From DASVCS01 sp036381495 (lineage in GTDB: Bacteria > Gemmatimonadota > Gemmatimonadetes > Longimicrobiales > RSA9), in assembly GCA_036381495.1 (NCBI GenBank), contig DASVCS010000135.1, positions 62,001 through 126,000 on the forward strand: 64,000 nucleotides of DNA, in the 5' to 3' direction. Shown here one piece after another: positions 16,884 to 25,445 of this stretch. Below the pieces are notes generated by a model. The model worked only from the letters and a program-made list of their open reading frames with translations, made no database searches and was not told the origin of the DNA. The position numbers were made by a program, and so were the translations under genes. Each line of letters begins with the position of its first letter. Positions within the stretch are counted from its first letter, which is position 1.

Positions 16884-18538
16884 TTCGGGGCTCGGCGGCC
16901 CCATCCCCCGCCGCCGGGCGTCCGGATGCTGATGATGTCGCCGGCGCGTGCGGGGAAGGTCGCCTTTGCGGGGAGCGGTTCCGGTTTGCCGGCGCGGATC
17001 AAGACGTTCTCGCCCGTCTTGCCGGGTGCGCCGCCCGCGAGTCCTGCGGGGGGGACGCATCGCCGTTCGGTCAGCAGACTCACCTCGGCGTCGGTCAGCA
17101 GCTCGATGTCGCGCCGCAGTCCGTCCCCGCCGCGGTGCAGACCATCGCCGCCGCTCCCCGACCGCAGGCCGTAGCGGCGCACCCGGAACGGATAGGCGTG
17201 CTCGAGCGCCTCGATCGGCGTGTTCAGCGAATTCGTCATATGCACGTGCACGCCGGAGAGGCCGGGTCCGTGAGGGCCCGCTCCCATCCCACCGCCGGCC
17301 GTCTCGTAATACGCGAACGGTGTGCCGGTGCGGGGATCGGTGCCGCCGATCGTCAGGTTGTTCATGGTACCCTGGGACTGCGCGGGGATCCGGTCCGGCA
17401 GGGCCGGGGCCAGCGCGAGCAAGAGCACGTCCGTGATCCGCTGGGATGTCTCGACGTTCCCGGCCGCCACGCCGGCCGGCGGCCGCGCCGCGACCAACGA
17501 CCCCGGCGGGAGCGTCAGTCGCACCGGGCGCAGTTCGCCGCCTCCGGCCGGGAGCGGCTGGCCCAGTAGCGCCTCCACCACACAGCGGATCGCGTACCGC
17601 ACGCAGGATACCGTGACCGCCGCCACCGCGTTCACGCCCCCCGCCGCCTGGGGCGCGGTCCCCGTGAAGTCGACATCGATCATCTCGCCGCTCACCACGA
17701 TCCGGACACGGATCGGCAGCGGGCCGTGGCCGAACCCGTCCTCCTCGAGGACATCCTCCGCCTCGTAGACGCCATCCGGGATGCGCGCGATCCCCGCCCG
17801 CAACAGCCGGTCCGCATACGCCAGCAGCGCCGCCAGCGCCGCCTCGACCTCCGCTGCGCCGCGCCGCTCGACGAGTTCGCGGAGCCGACGCTCGCCCGCC
17901 ACCAGCGCCGCGAGCTGCGCCGACAGATCGCCTTCCCGCTCCTCCGGCGTACGCACGTTCGCCAGCAGCAATCGCCACACGTCCTCCACGCGGCGTCCAC
18001 CCCGCACGAGCCGGAGCGGCGGAATTCGCAGGCCCTCCTGATAGATCTCCCGCGACAACGGCATCGAGCCCGGCGCCATCCCGCCCACATCCGCGTGGTG
18101 CGCGCGCGCCGCCAGGTACGCGAGCGGCCGCCCCGCCCCTCCACCCGGGCCCGCAACCCCCGGTCCCACGCCCGTCCCGGCCCCCGCCCCCGACAGCCAC
18201 ACCGGCGCGATCAGCGTGATGTCCGGAAGGTGCGTCCCTCCCTGGAACGGATCGTTCAGCGCCACGACATCACCCGCGTCGATCGGCCCCGCCGCCTCCA
18301 GCGCCGCCGCGACGCTCAGCGGCATGGCACCGAGGTGCACCGGCATGTGGTCGCCCATGGCGACGATGCGGCCCAGGCCGTCGAAGACGGCACACGAATA
18401 GTCCCTCCGCTCCTTGATGTTCGGCGAGTACGCCGATCGCCGCAGCGCGGCGCCCATCTCCTCCGCGAGCGCCGCGAAGAGATGCCGGTACACCTCGAGT
18501 CGCACGGGATCCAGCTCATCCGTCACCATTTGCGTCAC
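16880..18538 (-). CDS. Hydantoinase B / oxoprolinase beta-subunit family protein
   Basis: 552 residues. The N-terminus (LFAALAEEMGAALRRSAYSP, then IKERRDYSCAVFD) and the blocks GDHMPVHLGAMP, LNDPFQGGTHLPDIT and HHADVGGMAPGSMP are hallmarks of HyuB, the subunit that with HyuA opens hydantoins, 5-oxoproline or related ring compounds using ATP. No hyuA gene is in the window, and this is the first gene of its operon. Residues about 115-136 are an in-frame Gly/Ala/Pro insert (GAGAGTGVGPG, then VAGPGGGAG) coded by C-rich repeats. GTG 18538 is taken; ATG 18529 is an alternative. Confidence 0.88.
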   Translation of the reverse strand: MTQMVTDELDPVRLEVYRHLFAALAEEMGAALRRSAYSPNIKERRDYSCAVFDGLGRIVAMGDHMPVHLGAMPLSVAAALEAAGPIDAGDVVALNDPFQGGTHLPDITLIAPVWLSGAGAGTGVGPGVAGPGGGAGRPLAYLAARAHHADVGGMAPGSMPLSREIYQEGLRIPPLRLVRGGRRVEDVWRLLLANVRTPEEREGDLSAQLAALVAGERRLRELVERRGAAEVEAALAALLAYADRLLRAGIARIPDGVYEAEDVLEEDGFGHGPLPIRVRIVVSGEMIDVDFTGTAPQAAGGVNAVAAVTVSCVRYAIRCVVEALLGQPLPAGGGELRPVRLTLPPGSLVAARPPAGVAAGNVETSQRITDVLLLALAPALPDRIPAQSQGTMNNLTIGGTDPRTGTPFAYYETAGGGMGAGPHGPGLSGVHVHMTNSLNTPIEALEHAYPFRVRRYGLRSGSGGDGLHRGGDGLRRDIELLTDAEVSLLTERRCVPPAGLAGGAPGKTGENVLIRAGKPEPLPAKATFPARAGDIISIRTPGGGGWGRRAPK

Positions 18539-18557
18539 CTGTCCGATCCGCTATATT
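18530..18557 (+). promoter_or_regulatory. Promoter of the 90-residue protein gene
   Basis: TTGCGT at 18530-18535, 16 nt, TATATT at 18552-18557, inside the divergent intergenic region and overlapping the hyuB start. The start codon lies at 18637. Confidence 0.55.
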
Positions 18558-18636
18558 TTGTTGGGCTCGCCACACACCAGAACGCAGTTTGCAGGGTGTG
18601 CGAATCGCAGCGCGAACCGCACCAACGGAGGATCTA

Positions 18637-18909
18637 TTGTCCAAGAAGCGACACGAGACCACTTCGCTCGATCGGGCGAGAGATGAATTGTTCAGCCACA
18701 TCCACCGCTGTGAGGTCATCGGCGCGTCCGAGGAGCAACAGAACGAGTGGATGGAAGAGACGATCGAATTCATGGCGGAGCGCTACCCCGACCTGACGCC
18801 ACGCGAGCTCGAAGAACTCAAGCACCTGGGGTTGCGTTTCTGCCAGCCGGTGATCCCGCACGGCAGGCAACATACGGCGCCGTCGGATGAGGAGGCAAAC
18901 GCCGCCTGA
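18637..18909 (+). CDS. Small helical acidic protein of unknown function
   Basis: 90 residues from TTG 18637, chosen because GGAGG (18627-18631) is placed correctly and the region before it reads poorly. Composition is strongly helical and charged: TTSLDRARDELFSHIHRCEV, then ASEEQQNEWMEETIEFMAER and LTPRELEELKHLG. I do not recognise the family. The pattern suggests a cytosolic three-helix protein, perhaps an adaptor. A strong hairpin terminator follows at 18973-19001, so it is probably a one-gene unit with its own promoter. Confidence 0.72.
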   Translation: MSKKRHETTSLDRARDELFSHIHRCEVIGASEEQQNEWMEETIEFMAERYPDLTPRELEELKHLGLRFCQPVIPHGRQHTAPSDEEANAA

Positions 18910-18972
18910 GCGCGGGCCATCAGCGGAACCGATCGGCTCCGCCGCACGCGGCGGGCGTGATAGAGCAGGAAG

Positions 18973-19001
18973 ACGGGTGCGGCGCATGGCGCCGCGCCCG
19001 T
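18973..19001 (+). terminator. Hairpin terminator after the small helical protein gene
   Basis: ACGGG at 18973-18977 and GCGGCGC, a 3-nt ATG loop, GCGCCGC and CCCGT form a stem with one internal T/G mismatch, followed by TGTCGTT. It ends the transcript of 18637-18909. Confidence 0.7.
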
Positions 19002-19360
19002 TGTCGTTCGGGCCCGGTTGCGGGCCCACAGCGCGGGCCGCCACCATCGCCGCGCCCATCCATCCAGTCCCCACGGGCCGGTCGTTCTCGACCACCCGAC
19101 AGAGAGCCGCACCGCGACGACTCGGCGTGACCTCCTGAAGCAGACGGTCGGCACCGGCCCCGGCGCGGCCGCGTGCGGGTCCGTCCCTCATCCAACGAGA
19201 TTCCCGGGGGCATCGGCGGTCGACCCGAACCGCGCCACCGCGAGCGTCGCCGGCCGTTCGGAGGTGCGGGACACCGTGTACTTTCCCCGCGTCCGCGGCT
19301 GCCAACATCTGTTTCGCGGGAACGACACTTGCGCTGTCCACGACCGCAGCGGAGGTGCGT
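19002..19360. other. Intergenic region without a gene
   Basis: About 360 bases of high-GC sequence with no supported frame. It contains a second small dyad (GGGCCC, 6 nt, GGGCCC near 19009-19026) and a possible weak promoter for the next gene, TTCGGA at about 19257, 16 nt, TACTTT at about 19279. Nothing else was seen. Confidence 0.3.
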
Positions 19361-19729
19361 ATGGCGATACGGATCGGCGACATCGGAGACGGCGCGGGGC
19401 GGGGCGCGGTCGATCAGCAGTGGGTCCTCGGGCGTTACTACGCCGGGGAGGCGGTGCCGTGCCCGGTCGGTTGTGGCGGGGTGGCGGAGGTCGTGCGGAC
19501 GGGGAGCCGCGAGGGGGGCGGGGGGGAACTCTGGGTCGAGTGCGGGAGTTGCGCGCAGCGCGCCCGCTATGCGGTGCCGGAGGCGACGGACGAGGAGCGG
19601 CGCGAGGTGTGGCGGGCGTTGGAGGCGGGAGAGGACCCGTTGTGCGGTCGGCATGCGACGCCCCCGGCGTTGCAACGCCGGGGGCATCGGCTGGTGTGCC
19701 CGGCGTGTGGCGTGCGCTATCGAGATTGA
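19361..19729 (+). CDS. Small Cys-rich zinc-ribbon-like protein
   Basis: 122 residues from ATG 19361, with GGAGG at 19351-19355. Cysteines occur as CPVGCGG (about 29-33), CGSCAQ, a lone CGRH and a C-terminal CPACGVRYRD, so two zinc knuckles are likely. Between them is a helix rich in Glu/Arg. No catalytic motif is visible. The stop codon is immediately followed by the PBP2 gene, so they share a transcript; whether the role is linked to cell-wall synthesis is unknown. Confidence 0.68.
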   Translation: MAIRIGDIGDGAGRGAVDQQWVLGRYYAGEAVPCPVGCGGVAEVVRTGSREGGGGELWVECGSCAQRARYAVPEATDEERREVWRALEAGEDPLCGRHATPPALQRRGHRLVCPACGVRYRD

Positions 19730-21646
19730 GTGCTCCGGATGGACAGGAGCAGCCGGGTCGAGATCTTGCGGTCGCAGCGGCGGCGCCATGGCCGCTGGGC
19801 GCGGGTGATGACGCTGGTCTCGGTGGGCGCGCTGACGTTCGCGCTGGCGAAGCTCCAGTTGGTGGCGGCGGACGAGTATGCGCTGATCGCGAAAGAGAAC
19901 CGGCTGCGGCCGATCGTGGTTCGCGCGCCTCGTGGGATCATCTACGACCGGCACGGGCGGGTGGTCGCCGAGAACACGGTGGGATACCGGGTGCTGCTCA
20001 TGCCGGCGCCGCTCGATTCGCTGCGCAACGTTCTCGATCGGCTGAGGCCGGTGCTCGGCTTGACCGATGCGGACATCGAGAAGGCGGTGCGGAATTACCG
20101 GCGGGACGGGAACCTGCCGATGGTCGCCGCGAACGATGCCTCCCCGGCGGCGGTCGCCCGGTTGCAGGAGCGGCGTTTCCTCTTCCCCGGCGTGCTGGTG
20201 CACGAATACCCGAAGCGGCACTACCCGGCGGGCGCGGCCACGGCACACGTGGTCGGGTACGTCGCGGAGATCAGCGAGGCGGAGCTCGCGCTGCCGGAGT
20301 TCCGGGGATACAAGCAGGGCCGCTGGATCGGAAAGGCGGGGCTCGAGCGGTCGTACGAGCGCGTGCTCGGCGGCCAGCCGGGCGTGCGTTACCTCGAGGT
20401 GGATGCCGTCGGCCGGATCAAGCGGTGGCTCCCGGAAGAGATGGGGGTGCCGCCGATCCCCGGGCGAGACATCCGGCTCTACCTGGATCTGGACCTTCAG
20501 CGCTACGTGGCGGAGCTGATCCGTGACCTGGGGCGCACGAACGATATGGGCGTTCCGCGCGCAGCGTTCGTGGCGATCGACCCGCGGACGGGTGGCGTGC
20601 TCGCGCTCTACGCATCGCCCGGCTTCGACCCGAACGCCTTCGTCGGCGGCATCAACGCCGATGTGTGGCGCCGGCTCGTGAACGATCCGGCGGATCCGTT
20701 GCTGAACCGGGTGAGCGGCTCAGCACAGCCGCCCGGCTCGACGTTCAAGCTGGCCACGGCTGCGATGGCCATGGAGCTGGGCGTGCTGAAGCCGGGCGAT
20801 GTCATGCCCATCCCGTGCACCGGCGGGATGCGCTACGAGCGGCGGTACGCGCAGTGCTGGTACGCCCGCGGCCACGGCTATCTCGATCTGGTCGGCGCGA
20901 TCAAGAACTCGTGCAACGTATACTTCTACCAGGTCGGTATCCGGATCGGGCTCGATCGCTTCCTCTCACTGGGGTCGCGCATGGGCTTCGGGCGGCCGAC
21001 CGGGATCGACCTGCCGAACGAGCTGTCGAGCACGTTCCCCGAGGGTATCGCGTGGTGGGAGAAGACCTTCGGCTACCGGCCGTACGACAACGAAGTCATG
21101 TCGCTGGCCATCGGCCAGAGTGCCATCACGCTCACACCGTTGAAGCTGGCGCAGATCTACGTCGCGCTCGCGAGACCCGACGGCAAGGCGCCGGTCCCGC
21201 GCCTCGTCCAGAACGACTCGGCGCCGCGGCTCGGGATCGACCTCGGGCTGGACAAGGACCAGATCCGGGAGCTGCGCCGCGGGTTCCGCCGCGTGGTCGG
21301 CCCCGGAGGCACGGCCGCCCTGAGTCGTCTGGATCGGTGGGACTTCCTGGGCAAGACGGGCACGGCCCAGAACCCCCACGGGGATGCCCACGCCTGGTTC
21401 GTCGGGATCGCCGGTCCGTTCGGCGAGGAGCCCGAGATCGTCGCAGCCATGCTGCTCGAGCACGGGATGCACGGCTACGTCGCATCGGGTGTCGTCGCCA
21501 ACGCGGTGAACTTCTACCTGAACCGCACGCACGGCCTCCCGTTCGAGCGCTACGCCACGCCCCGCGAGCTCCTGCCGCGGGGATTCCCGATCGACTGGGC
21601 CTGGTTCCAGTCGGAGGTCGTCGACCCGCCGGTGGCGGAACCCTAG
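19730..21646 (+). CDS. mrdA: Penicillin-binding protein 2 (elongation transpeptidase)
   Basis: 638 residues. A single membrane anchor at about 25-46 is followed by the pedestal domain with RAPRGIIYDRHGRVVAEN (65-82), then the transpeptidase: SxxK is STFK (337-340), SxN is SCN (394-396), KTG is at 542-544. This is the class B enzyme that cross-links peptidoglycan during cell elongation, working with RodA and MreCD. Those partners are not adjacent, unlike the usual mre-mrd cluster. GTG 19730 overlaps the end of the zinc-ribbon gene; ATG 19739 is an alternative start. Confidence 0.95.
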   Translation: MLRMDRSSRVEILRSQRRRHGRWARVMTLVSVGALTFALAKLQLVAADEYALIAKENRLRPIVVRAPRGIIYDRHGRVVAENTVGYRVLLMPAPLDSLRNVLDRLRPVLGLTDADIEKAVRNYRRDGNLPMVAANDASPAAVARLQERRFLFPGVLVHEYPKRHYPAGAATAHVVGYVAEISEAELALPEFRGYKQGRWIGKAGLERSYERVLGGQPGVRYLEVDAVGRIKRWLPEEMGVPPIPGRDIRLYLDLDLQRYVAELIRDLGRTNDMGVPRAAFVAIDPRTGGVLALYASPGFDPNAFVGGINADVWRRLVNDPADPLLNRVSGSAQPPGSTFKLATAAMAMELGVLKPGDVMPIPCTGGMRYERRYAQCWYARGHGYLDLVGAIKNSCNVYFYQVGIRIGLDRFLSLGSRMGFGRPTGIDLPNELSSTFPEGIAWWEKTFGYRPYDNEVMSLAIGQSAITLTPLKLAQIYVALARPDGKAPVPRLVQNDSAPRLGIDLGLDKDQIRELRRGFRRVVGPGGTAALSRLDRWDFLGKTGTAQNPHGDAHAWFVGIAGPFGEEPEIVAAMLLEHGMHGYVASGVVANAVNFYLNRTHGLPFERYATPRELLPRGFPIDWAWFQSEVVDPPVAEP

Positions 21647-21781
21647 GCAACGTCGTCAGTAGAACAGGAAGGCGGCCGCCTGGCCCGGCAGGAGGCCCGG
21701 CCCCCCCGCCGGACTGCACCTCGCGACGGAACGCACCCCGATGCCGGTCCATTCCCGTTGGCCGGAGGAAAGGAGGCGACC

Positions 21782-22138
21782 ATGTTCGTTCGTCCGCACA
21801 CGGCCGTGTTCCTCGCATCCAGCGTGTATGCGCTTCGGGTCGGCGCCCTCGCGGCGATGACGACCACGGATCCCGTTCGCCTCGTCGTAGAGAACGACAC
21901 GTACGCCTCCCTCGAGATCGCGCTCGTCGATGCCAGCGGCCGGGAACGGCCGCTCGGCCAGGCGCCGCCGGACTTCACCAATACCTTGTCGGTCTCCGAA
22001 CCGCTCCCCGAAGGCGAGGTCCGCTTCATCGCGCGGCTGGCAGGCGAGGAGGAGGTCATCTACCGGTCCGAATCGGTCCGGGTCGTCCCCGGGATGCGCA
22101 TCAGATGGCGCTTGCCGGCGAACGTGATCGAGACCTGA
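21782..22138 (+). CDS. Small exported protein of unknown function
   Basis: 118 residues from ATG 21782, preceded by AGGAGGCGACC, a strong ribosome site. Residues about 1-26 look like an export signal ending near AALAAMTT. The mature part is an immunoglobulin-like beta sandwich by pattern (RLVVENDTYASLEIALVD, then GQAPPDFTNTLSVSEPLPEG, and VRVVPGMRIRWRLP). No Cys. I do not recognise the family. It lies 135 bases after PBP2 and is followed by the first G-rich inverted repeat. Confidence 0.7.
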   Translation: MFVRPHTAVFLASSVYALRVGALAAMTTTDPVRLVVENDTYASLEIALVDASGRERPLGQAPPDFTNTLSVSEPLPEGEVRFIARLAGEEEVIYRSESVRVVPGMRIRWRLPANVIET

Positions 22139-22270
22139 GGTCGGGGCTGGGGCTCGGGCTACGGCTAGGGCTGGGGTTGGGAAGGCCGGCTGCGCGGGGT
22201 GGACGCCGCCTTCGGAGCCGGGGCTGCGTTCCCCAGCCCTAGCCCCAGCCCTAGCCCCAGCCCGAGCCCG
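22139..22270. repeat. GGGGCT/GGGCTA long inverted repeat, copy 1
   Basis: The left arm (22141-22182) is a run of GGGGCT, GGGCTA and GGGCTG units on the plus strand; the right arm (22229-22270) is the reverse complement form (CCCCAGCCCTAGCC repeated). The 46-base centre contains a smaller CCGGCT/AGCCGG pair. The arms can form a stem of about 35 bp, and the G-rich strand has more than four GGG runs 3 nt apart, a quadruplex motif. The element starts right after the stop of 21782-22138. Related elements occur at 28969-29090 and 62071-62111. Confidence 0.85.
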
Positions 22271-22413
22271 CGGGGTGGCGCCGGTGGTGGGGTAGAGGGG
22301 GTGGTTCCCGCGCCGATAGGCGATTAGATTGAGCGAGATCGCATCCGCGATCTCTCTTCGGGTCGCATTCGACGACGCAAACCAACTCTCGACGCGGAGA
22401 GGAGACGCTGAGC

Positions 22414-23487
22414 ATGGCCACACCGTTCCTCGGCTCGGAGGAGTACGATGAGCGCGCACACCGCCTCTACAACAGCGGCGACTACGACAGCGCACTCGAT
22501 ACGCTGAAGGAGGGTCTGGCCCGCTATCCGCATTCCGTGGACCTCCACGTGGGTCTGGGCTACACGCGGCTGGCGCGGGAGGAGTTCGTCTGGGCGAAGC
22601 AATCGTTCGAGGCGGCGCTGGCGCTGGACCCGGAACACGAGGATGCCCTGGTCGGTCTCGGCGAGGCGCTCCTCCGCTTCGGGCGGCAAGAGGAGGCGCT
22701 CGAATGCTTCGAGCGCGTGCGCCGCGCCGGGTGCGGTGACGACCTGGACCTCCTCCTCTCGATGGGGCGCGCGCTCTACCGCGAGCAGCTCTACGAGGAG
22801 GCGCACGACATCTTCCGCGAAGCCACGCTGCTGCACACCGACAACCCGGAAGCCGTCGCGGGGCTGGCCTATACGCTGCACCGGTTGGGACAGGAGGGCG
22901 CCGCACGGCGCGAACTGCGCCGGGCGTTGAAACTCGATCCCGCGTTCCACGAGGCACGGATCTACCTCGGCCACCTGCTCTACGACCGCGGCGACTGGAA
23001 GGGTGCCCTCCGGCAGTACGAGCGGGTGCCACCGTCGGAGCAGTGGGACAGTCTCGCGCTCTGGCGGTTGCTCGAGCTGAAACGTACGCTCGGGGGGGTC
23101 CCGGCGGGCGATCCCGACCTGGCTGCGTGGGAATCCCGCCTCGAAATGCTGGAAGCCCGCACGGATCCGGTCGAGGCGCTGCTCGCCGAGATCGAGCACG
23201 GCGCCGCGGAAGCCATCGGCGCCACGGCCGAGCCGGGCGACCGTTGGGCTGCGGAACCGATCCACCGTGTCCGGACGCGCGACGGGCAGGTCTACACCGG
23301 CACCTGGATCGAGATCGTCCGGCAGATTCGCGATGCCATGGGCCAGCCGGACGAGACGGTCGCACAATTCATGCGGCGATGGGCCGAGGATCACCGCGCG
23401 CGGACCGGGGAGGGGATCCCCGGTGACGATCCCGAGGCGTTCCTGCGGGCGGGCGAACGCGCGGGGTACCTGCGCATCGAGTGCTGA
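22414..23487 (+). CDS. TPR-repeat protein
   Basis: 357 residues. Tetratricopeptide repeats run from about residue 8 to 215 (for example ALDTLKEGLARYPHSVDLHV, ALECFERVRRAG, EAHDIFREATLLHTDN), ending in the segment GHLLYDRGDWKGALRQYERV. The C-terminal 110 residues include RDGQVYTGTWIEIVRQIRDAM, which may be a separate small domain. TPR arrays mediate protein binding. It starts a three-gene operon with a membrane TPR protein and a zinc-ribbon protein. GGAGAGGAG precedes the ATG. The partner is unknown. Confidence 0.85.
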   Translation: MATPFLGSEEYDERAHRLYNSGDYDSALDTLKEGLARYPHSVDLHVGLGYTRLAREEFVWAKQSFEAALALDPEHEDALVGLGEALLRFGRQEEALECFERVRRAGCGDDLDLLLSMGRALYREQLYEEAHDIFREATLLHTDNPEAVAGLAYTLHRLGQEGAARRELRRALKLDPAFHEARIYLGHLLYDRGDWKGALRQYERVPPSEQWDSLALWRLLELKRTLGGVPAGDPDLAAWESRLEMLEARTDPVEALLAEIEHGAAEAIGATAEPGDRWAAEPIHRVRTRDGQVYTGTWIEIVRQIRDAMGQPDETVAQFMRRWAEDHRARTGEGIPGDDPEAFLRAGERAGYLRIEC

Positions 23488-23491
23488 ATCG

Positions 23492-24460
23492 ATGATCGAG
23501 CCGTCTCGCGTCCTCGGCCCCCTGCGGGAGGCCGGGGATGCGATCCGCCGGCTGGGTGACTACGACACGCCCGCCGCGCTGGCTCAGGCGATCCAGACGA
23601 GTTGGAAGGCGGTCGAGCGGTGCCTGCGGCTGCTGCTGCGGGCGGATCCGGATGCGCCGGACGCCGCGCGGCTGCGCGCGCTCACGCCCGAGGACCTGCC
23701 GGTCCGCGAGCTCATCGAGGTACTGCGCCGGCGCGATCTGATCTCGATCGCGCTCGCCGGCACGGCCCTCGATCTCGAGCGGGCGGCGGAACGGGCGGCC
23801 ACGGGCCACGTCCGCGCGGCGGATGCGGACCTCGCGGCCGGCGTGATCGAGCGTCTCCGTACCGAGGTGACGGCCATGGCGGGGCCGGGGATCGCGGCCG
23901 CCGCGCCGGTTGCGGAGCAAGAATCGCCGCCCGTCGCCTCCCCGCCCGAAGAGCCGCGGGTCCGGCCGATCAACATCACCGCCGCGGTGCTCGCTCTCCT
24001 GGTCCTGGCGGCGCTGGTCCTGGCGCTGTTCCGCGCACTGGACGACAGTATGGACGAAGCCGTCGCCGCGTTCGAGGCGGGCCGTCTCGAGGCCTCCGCG
24101 GCCGCGTTCCGTGCCGTGGTCCAGGATGCGCCGGACAACGTCACGGCCCGCCTGTATCTGGCACGCATCTACAGGCGCGGCGAGCGGTACCATGAAGCGG
24201 CCGAGCAGTTGCGGGCCGCGGCCACGATCGATCCGGATGACCCGGACGTGCGCCGCGAGCTGGGCCATCTCTTCCTCGACCTCGGTCGGCCGGATGCCGC
24301 GGCGGAACAATACCGGCGTGCGGTCGAGGCCGCGCCCGGGGATGAGCTCGGCTGGATCGGCTGGGTGCGCGCACTCCGGATCGCGGGAGATCCGAGCGCA
24401 GCCGACGTGCTGCGCCGCGCGCCGCCGGCCGCTCGCGCCGCCCTCTCCTCGCACCCGTGA
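23492..24460 (+). CDS. Membrane-anchored TPR protein
   Basis: 322 residues from ATG 23492, four bases after the previous stop. Residues 1-130 form a helical domain rich in Leu and Arg. A transmembrane helix lies at about 168-186 (INITAAVLALLVLAALVLAL), and the C-terminal 130 residues hold three TPR units, the last reading LGRPDAAAEQYRRAVEAAPG. The topology puts the helical domain in the cytoplasm and the TPR part outside, or the reverse. It shares an operon with the TPR and zinc-ribbon proteins, which suggests one assembly. Confidence 0.78.
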   Translation: MIEPSRVLGPLREAGDAIRRLGDYDTPAALAQAIQTSWKAVERCLRLLLRADPDAPDAARLRALTPEDLPVRELIEVLRRRDLISIALAGTALDLERAAERAATGHVRAADADLAAGVIERLRTEVTAMAGPGIAAAAPVAEQESPPVASPPEEPRVRPINITAAVLALLVLAALVLALFRALDDSMDEAVAAFEAGRLEASAAAFRAVVQDAPDNVTARLYLARIYRRGERYHEAAEQLRAAATIDPDDPDVRRELGHLFLDLGRPDAAAEQYRRAVEAAPGDELGWIGWVRALRIAGDPSAADVLRRAPPAARAALSSHP

Positions 24461-24484
24461 ACGATCAGGAGGAATGGAGCGATC

Positions 24485-25279
24485 ATGACCGCAGCCGATG
24501 CGAACGTCGCGCGGCTCCACCGCTGCCTGGTCGAAGCGCTCAGGGCCCGCGGTCCGGATGCGCTGGACCGCGCGGTGACCGTCGCCGAAATCTACCAGGA
24601 CCTGATCCCGTACCGGCTGGTTCGTTCGAAGTTGAACCTCGAGCTGAACGCCGATTACGAGCACGCGCTGCTGCGGCTCCTCGCGGGCGAGGGGAGGTAC
24701 GTCCGCCTCGAGCCGGCCAGCGCGCGCGAGCAGTTGCGTCGCGAGCTGGAGCTGCCCGATCCGCACGTCGGTTTGTACCGCAACTTCGCGGCGTGCGACG
24801 TCTGGGTGAGCCCGCTCGGTGGCGGCGCCGCGGCGGCTGTGGCCGCGCCGCCGCCGGCCGCGACGCAGGGTGCATCGCCGCCGCCCGCTGTGGCGCAGGG
24901 TGCATCCACGCCGCCGGCTGCTGCGCCGGCCGCACGCACGCCGGCCGCGGCTTCCGCACCGCCGGCACCGGCGGCGGCGGCGAAGCCGGTGGCGCAGCCG
25001 CCGACGCCGACCCGGGATGCTGCGGTGTCGCGGACGCCGGCCGGGCCGCAAGCGCCTCGCACGGGGCCGGCTGCGGCGCCCGCCGGCCACGTGCGGCCGC
25101 GGGAGTGCGCGTTCTGCGGGGGCGCGCTCCCCGCGCGTGCCGACATCCACTACTGCCCGTTCTGCGGCAAGGACCAGCGGCAGCGCCCGTGTGCGCGCTG
25201 CGGCGCGGCGCTCGAGCGCGACTGGCGCTTCTGTATTGCCTGCGGCGCGCCGGCGCAGCCGCCTGCCGCGCCGGCATGA
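24485..25279 (+). CDS. Double zinc-ribbon protein with Ala/Pro linker
   Basis: 264 residues. Residues 1-110 are a folded, mostly helical domain (VAEIYQDLIPYRLVRSKL, then YEHALLRLLAGEG). Residues about 115-205 are a low-complexity Ala/Pro/Thr linker. The C-terminus holds two zinc ribbons with four CxxC pairs: CAFCGG, CPFCGK, CARCGA, CIACGA. Double zinc ribbons (DZR-like) usually bind protein or nucleic acid. It lies 24 bases after the membrane TPR gene, with GGAGG upstream. The linker length suggests a tethered, extended protein. Confidence 0.75.
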   Translation: MTAADANVARLHRCLVEALRARGPDALDRAVTVAEIYQDLIPYRLVRSKLNLELNADYEHALLRLLAGEGRYVRLEPASAREQLRRELELPDPHVGLYRNFAACDVWVSPLGGGAAAAVAAPPPAATQGASPPPAVAQGASTPPAAAPAARTPAAASAPPAPAAAAKPVAQPPTPTRDAAVSRTPAGPQAPRTGPAAAPAGHVRPRECAFCGGALPARADIHYCPFCGKDQRQRPCARCGAALERDWRFCIACGAPAQPPAAPA

Positions 25280-25330
25280 GCCCGTTCGCGGCCGGCTCGC
25301 GTCTTGCGTTCCCCCGAGCGCCGCGGAAGA

Positions 25331-25359
25331 TTGACGTTGCTCGGGGTGCGGCGTATCTT
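25331..25359 (+). promoter_or_regulatory. Promoter of the cytochrome c gene
   Basis: TTGACG at 25331-25336, 17 nt, TATCTT at 25354-25359, 87 bases before the ATG. Both hexamers match the consensus seen across the window. Confidence 0.75.
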
Positions 25360-25445
25360 CGCGTCGCGGAGGAGTTCGGCACGGCCCCGCATCCATCGCG
25401 GGTCTCCGCGCGCGCTCATCGATGTCCCGTTCCAGGAGGACGCTG

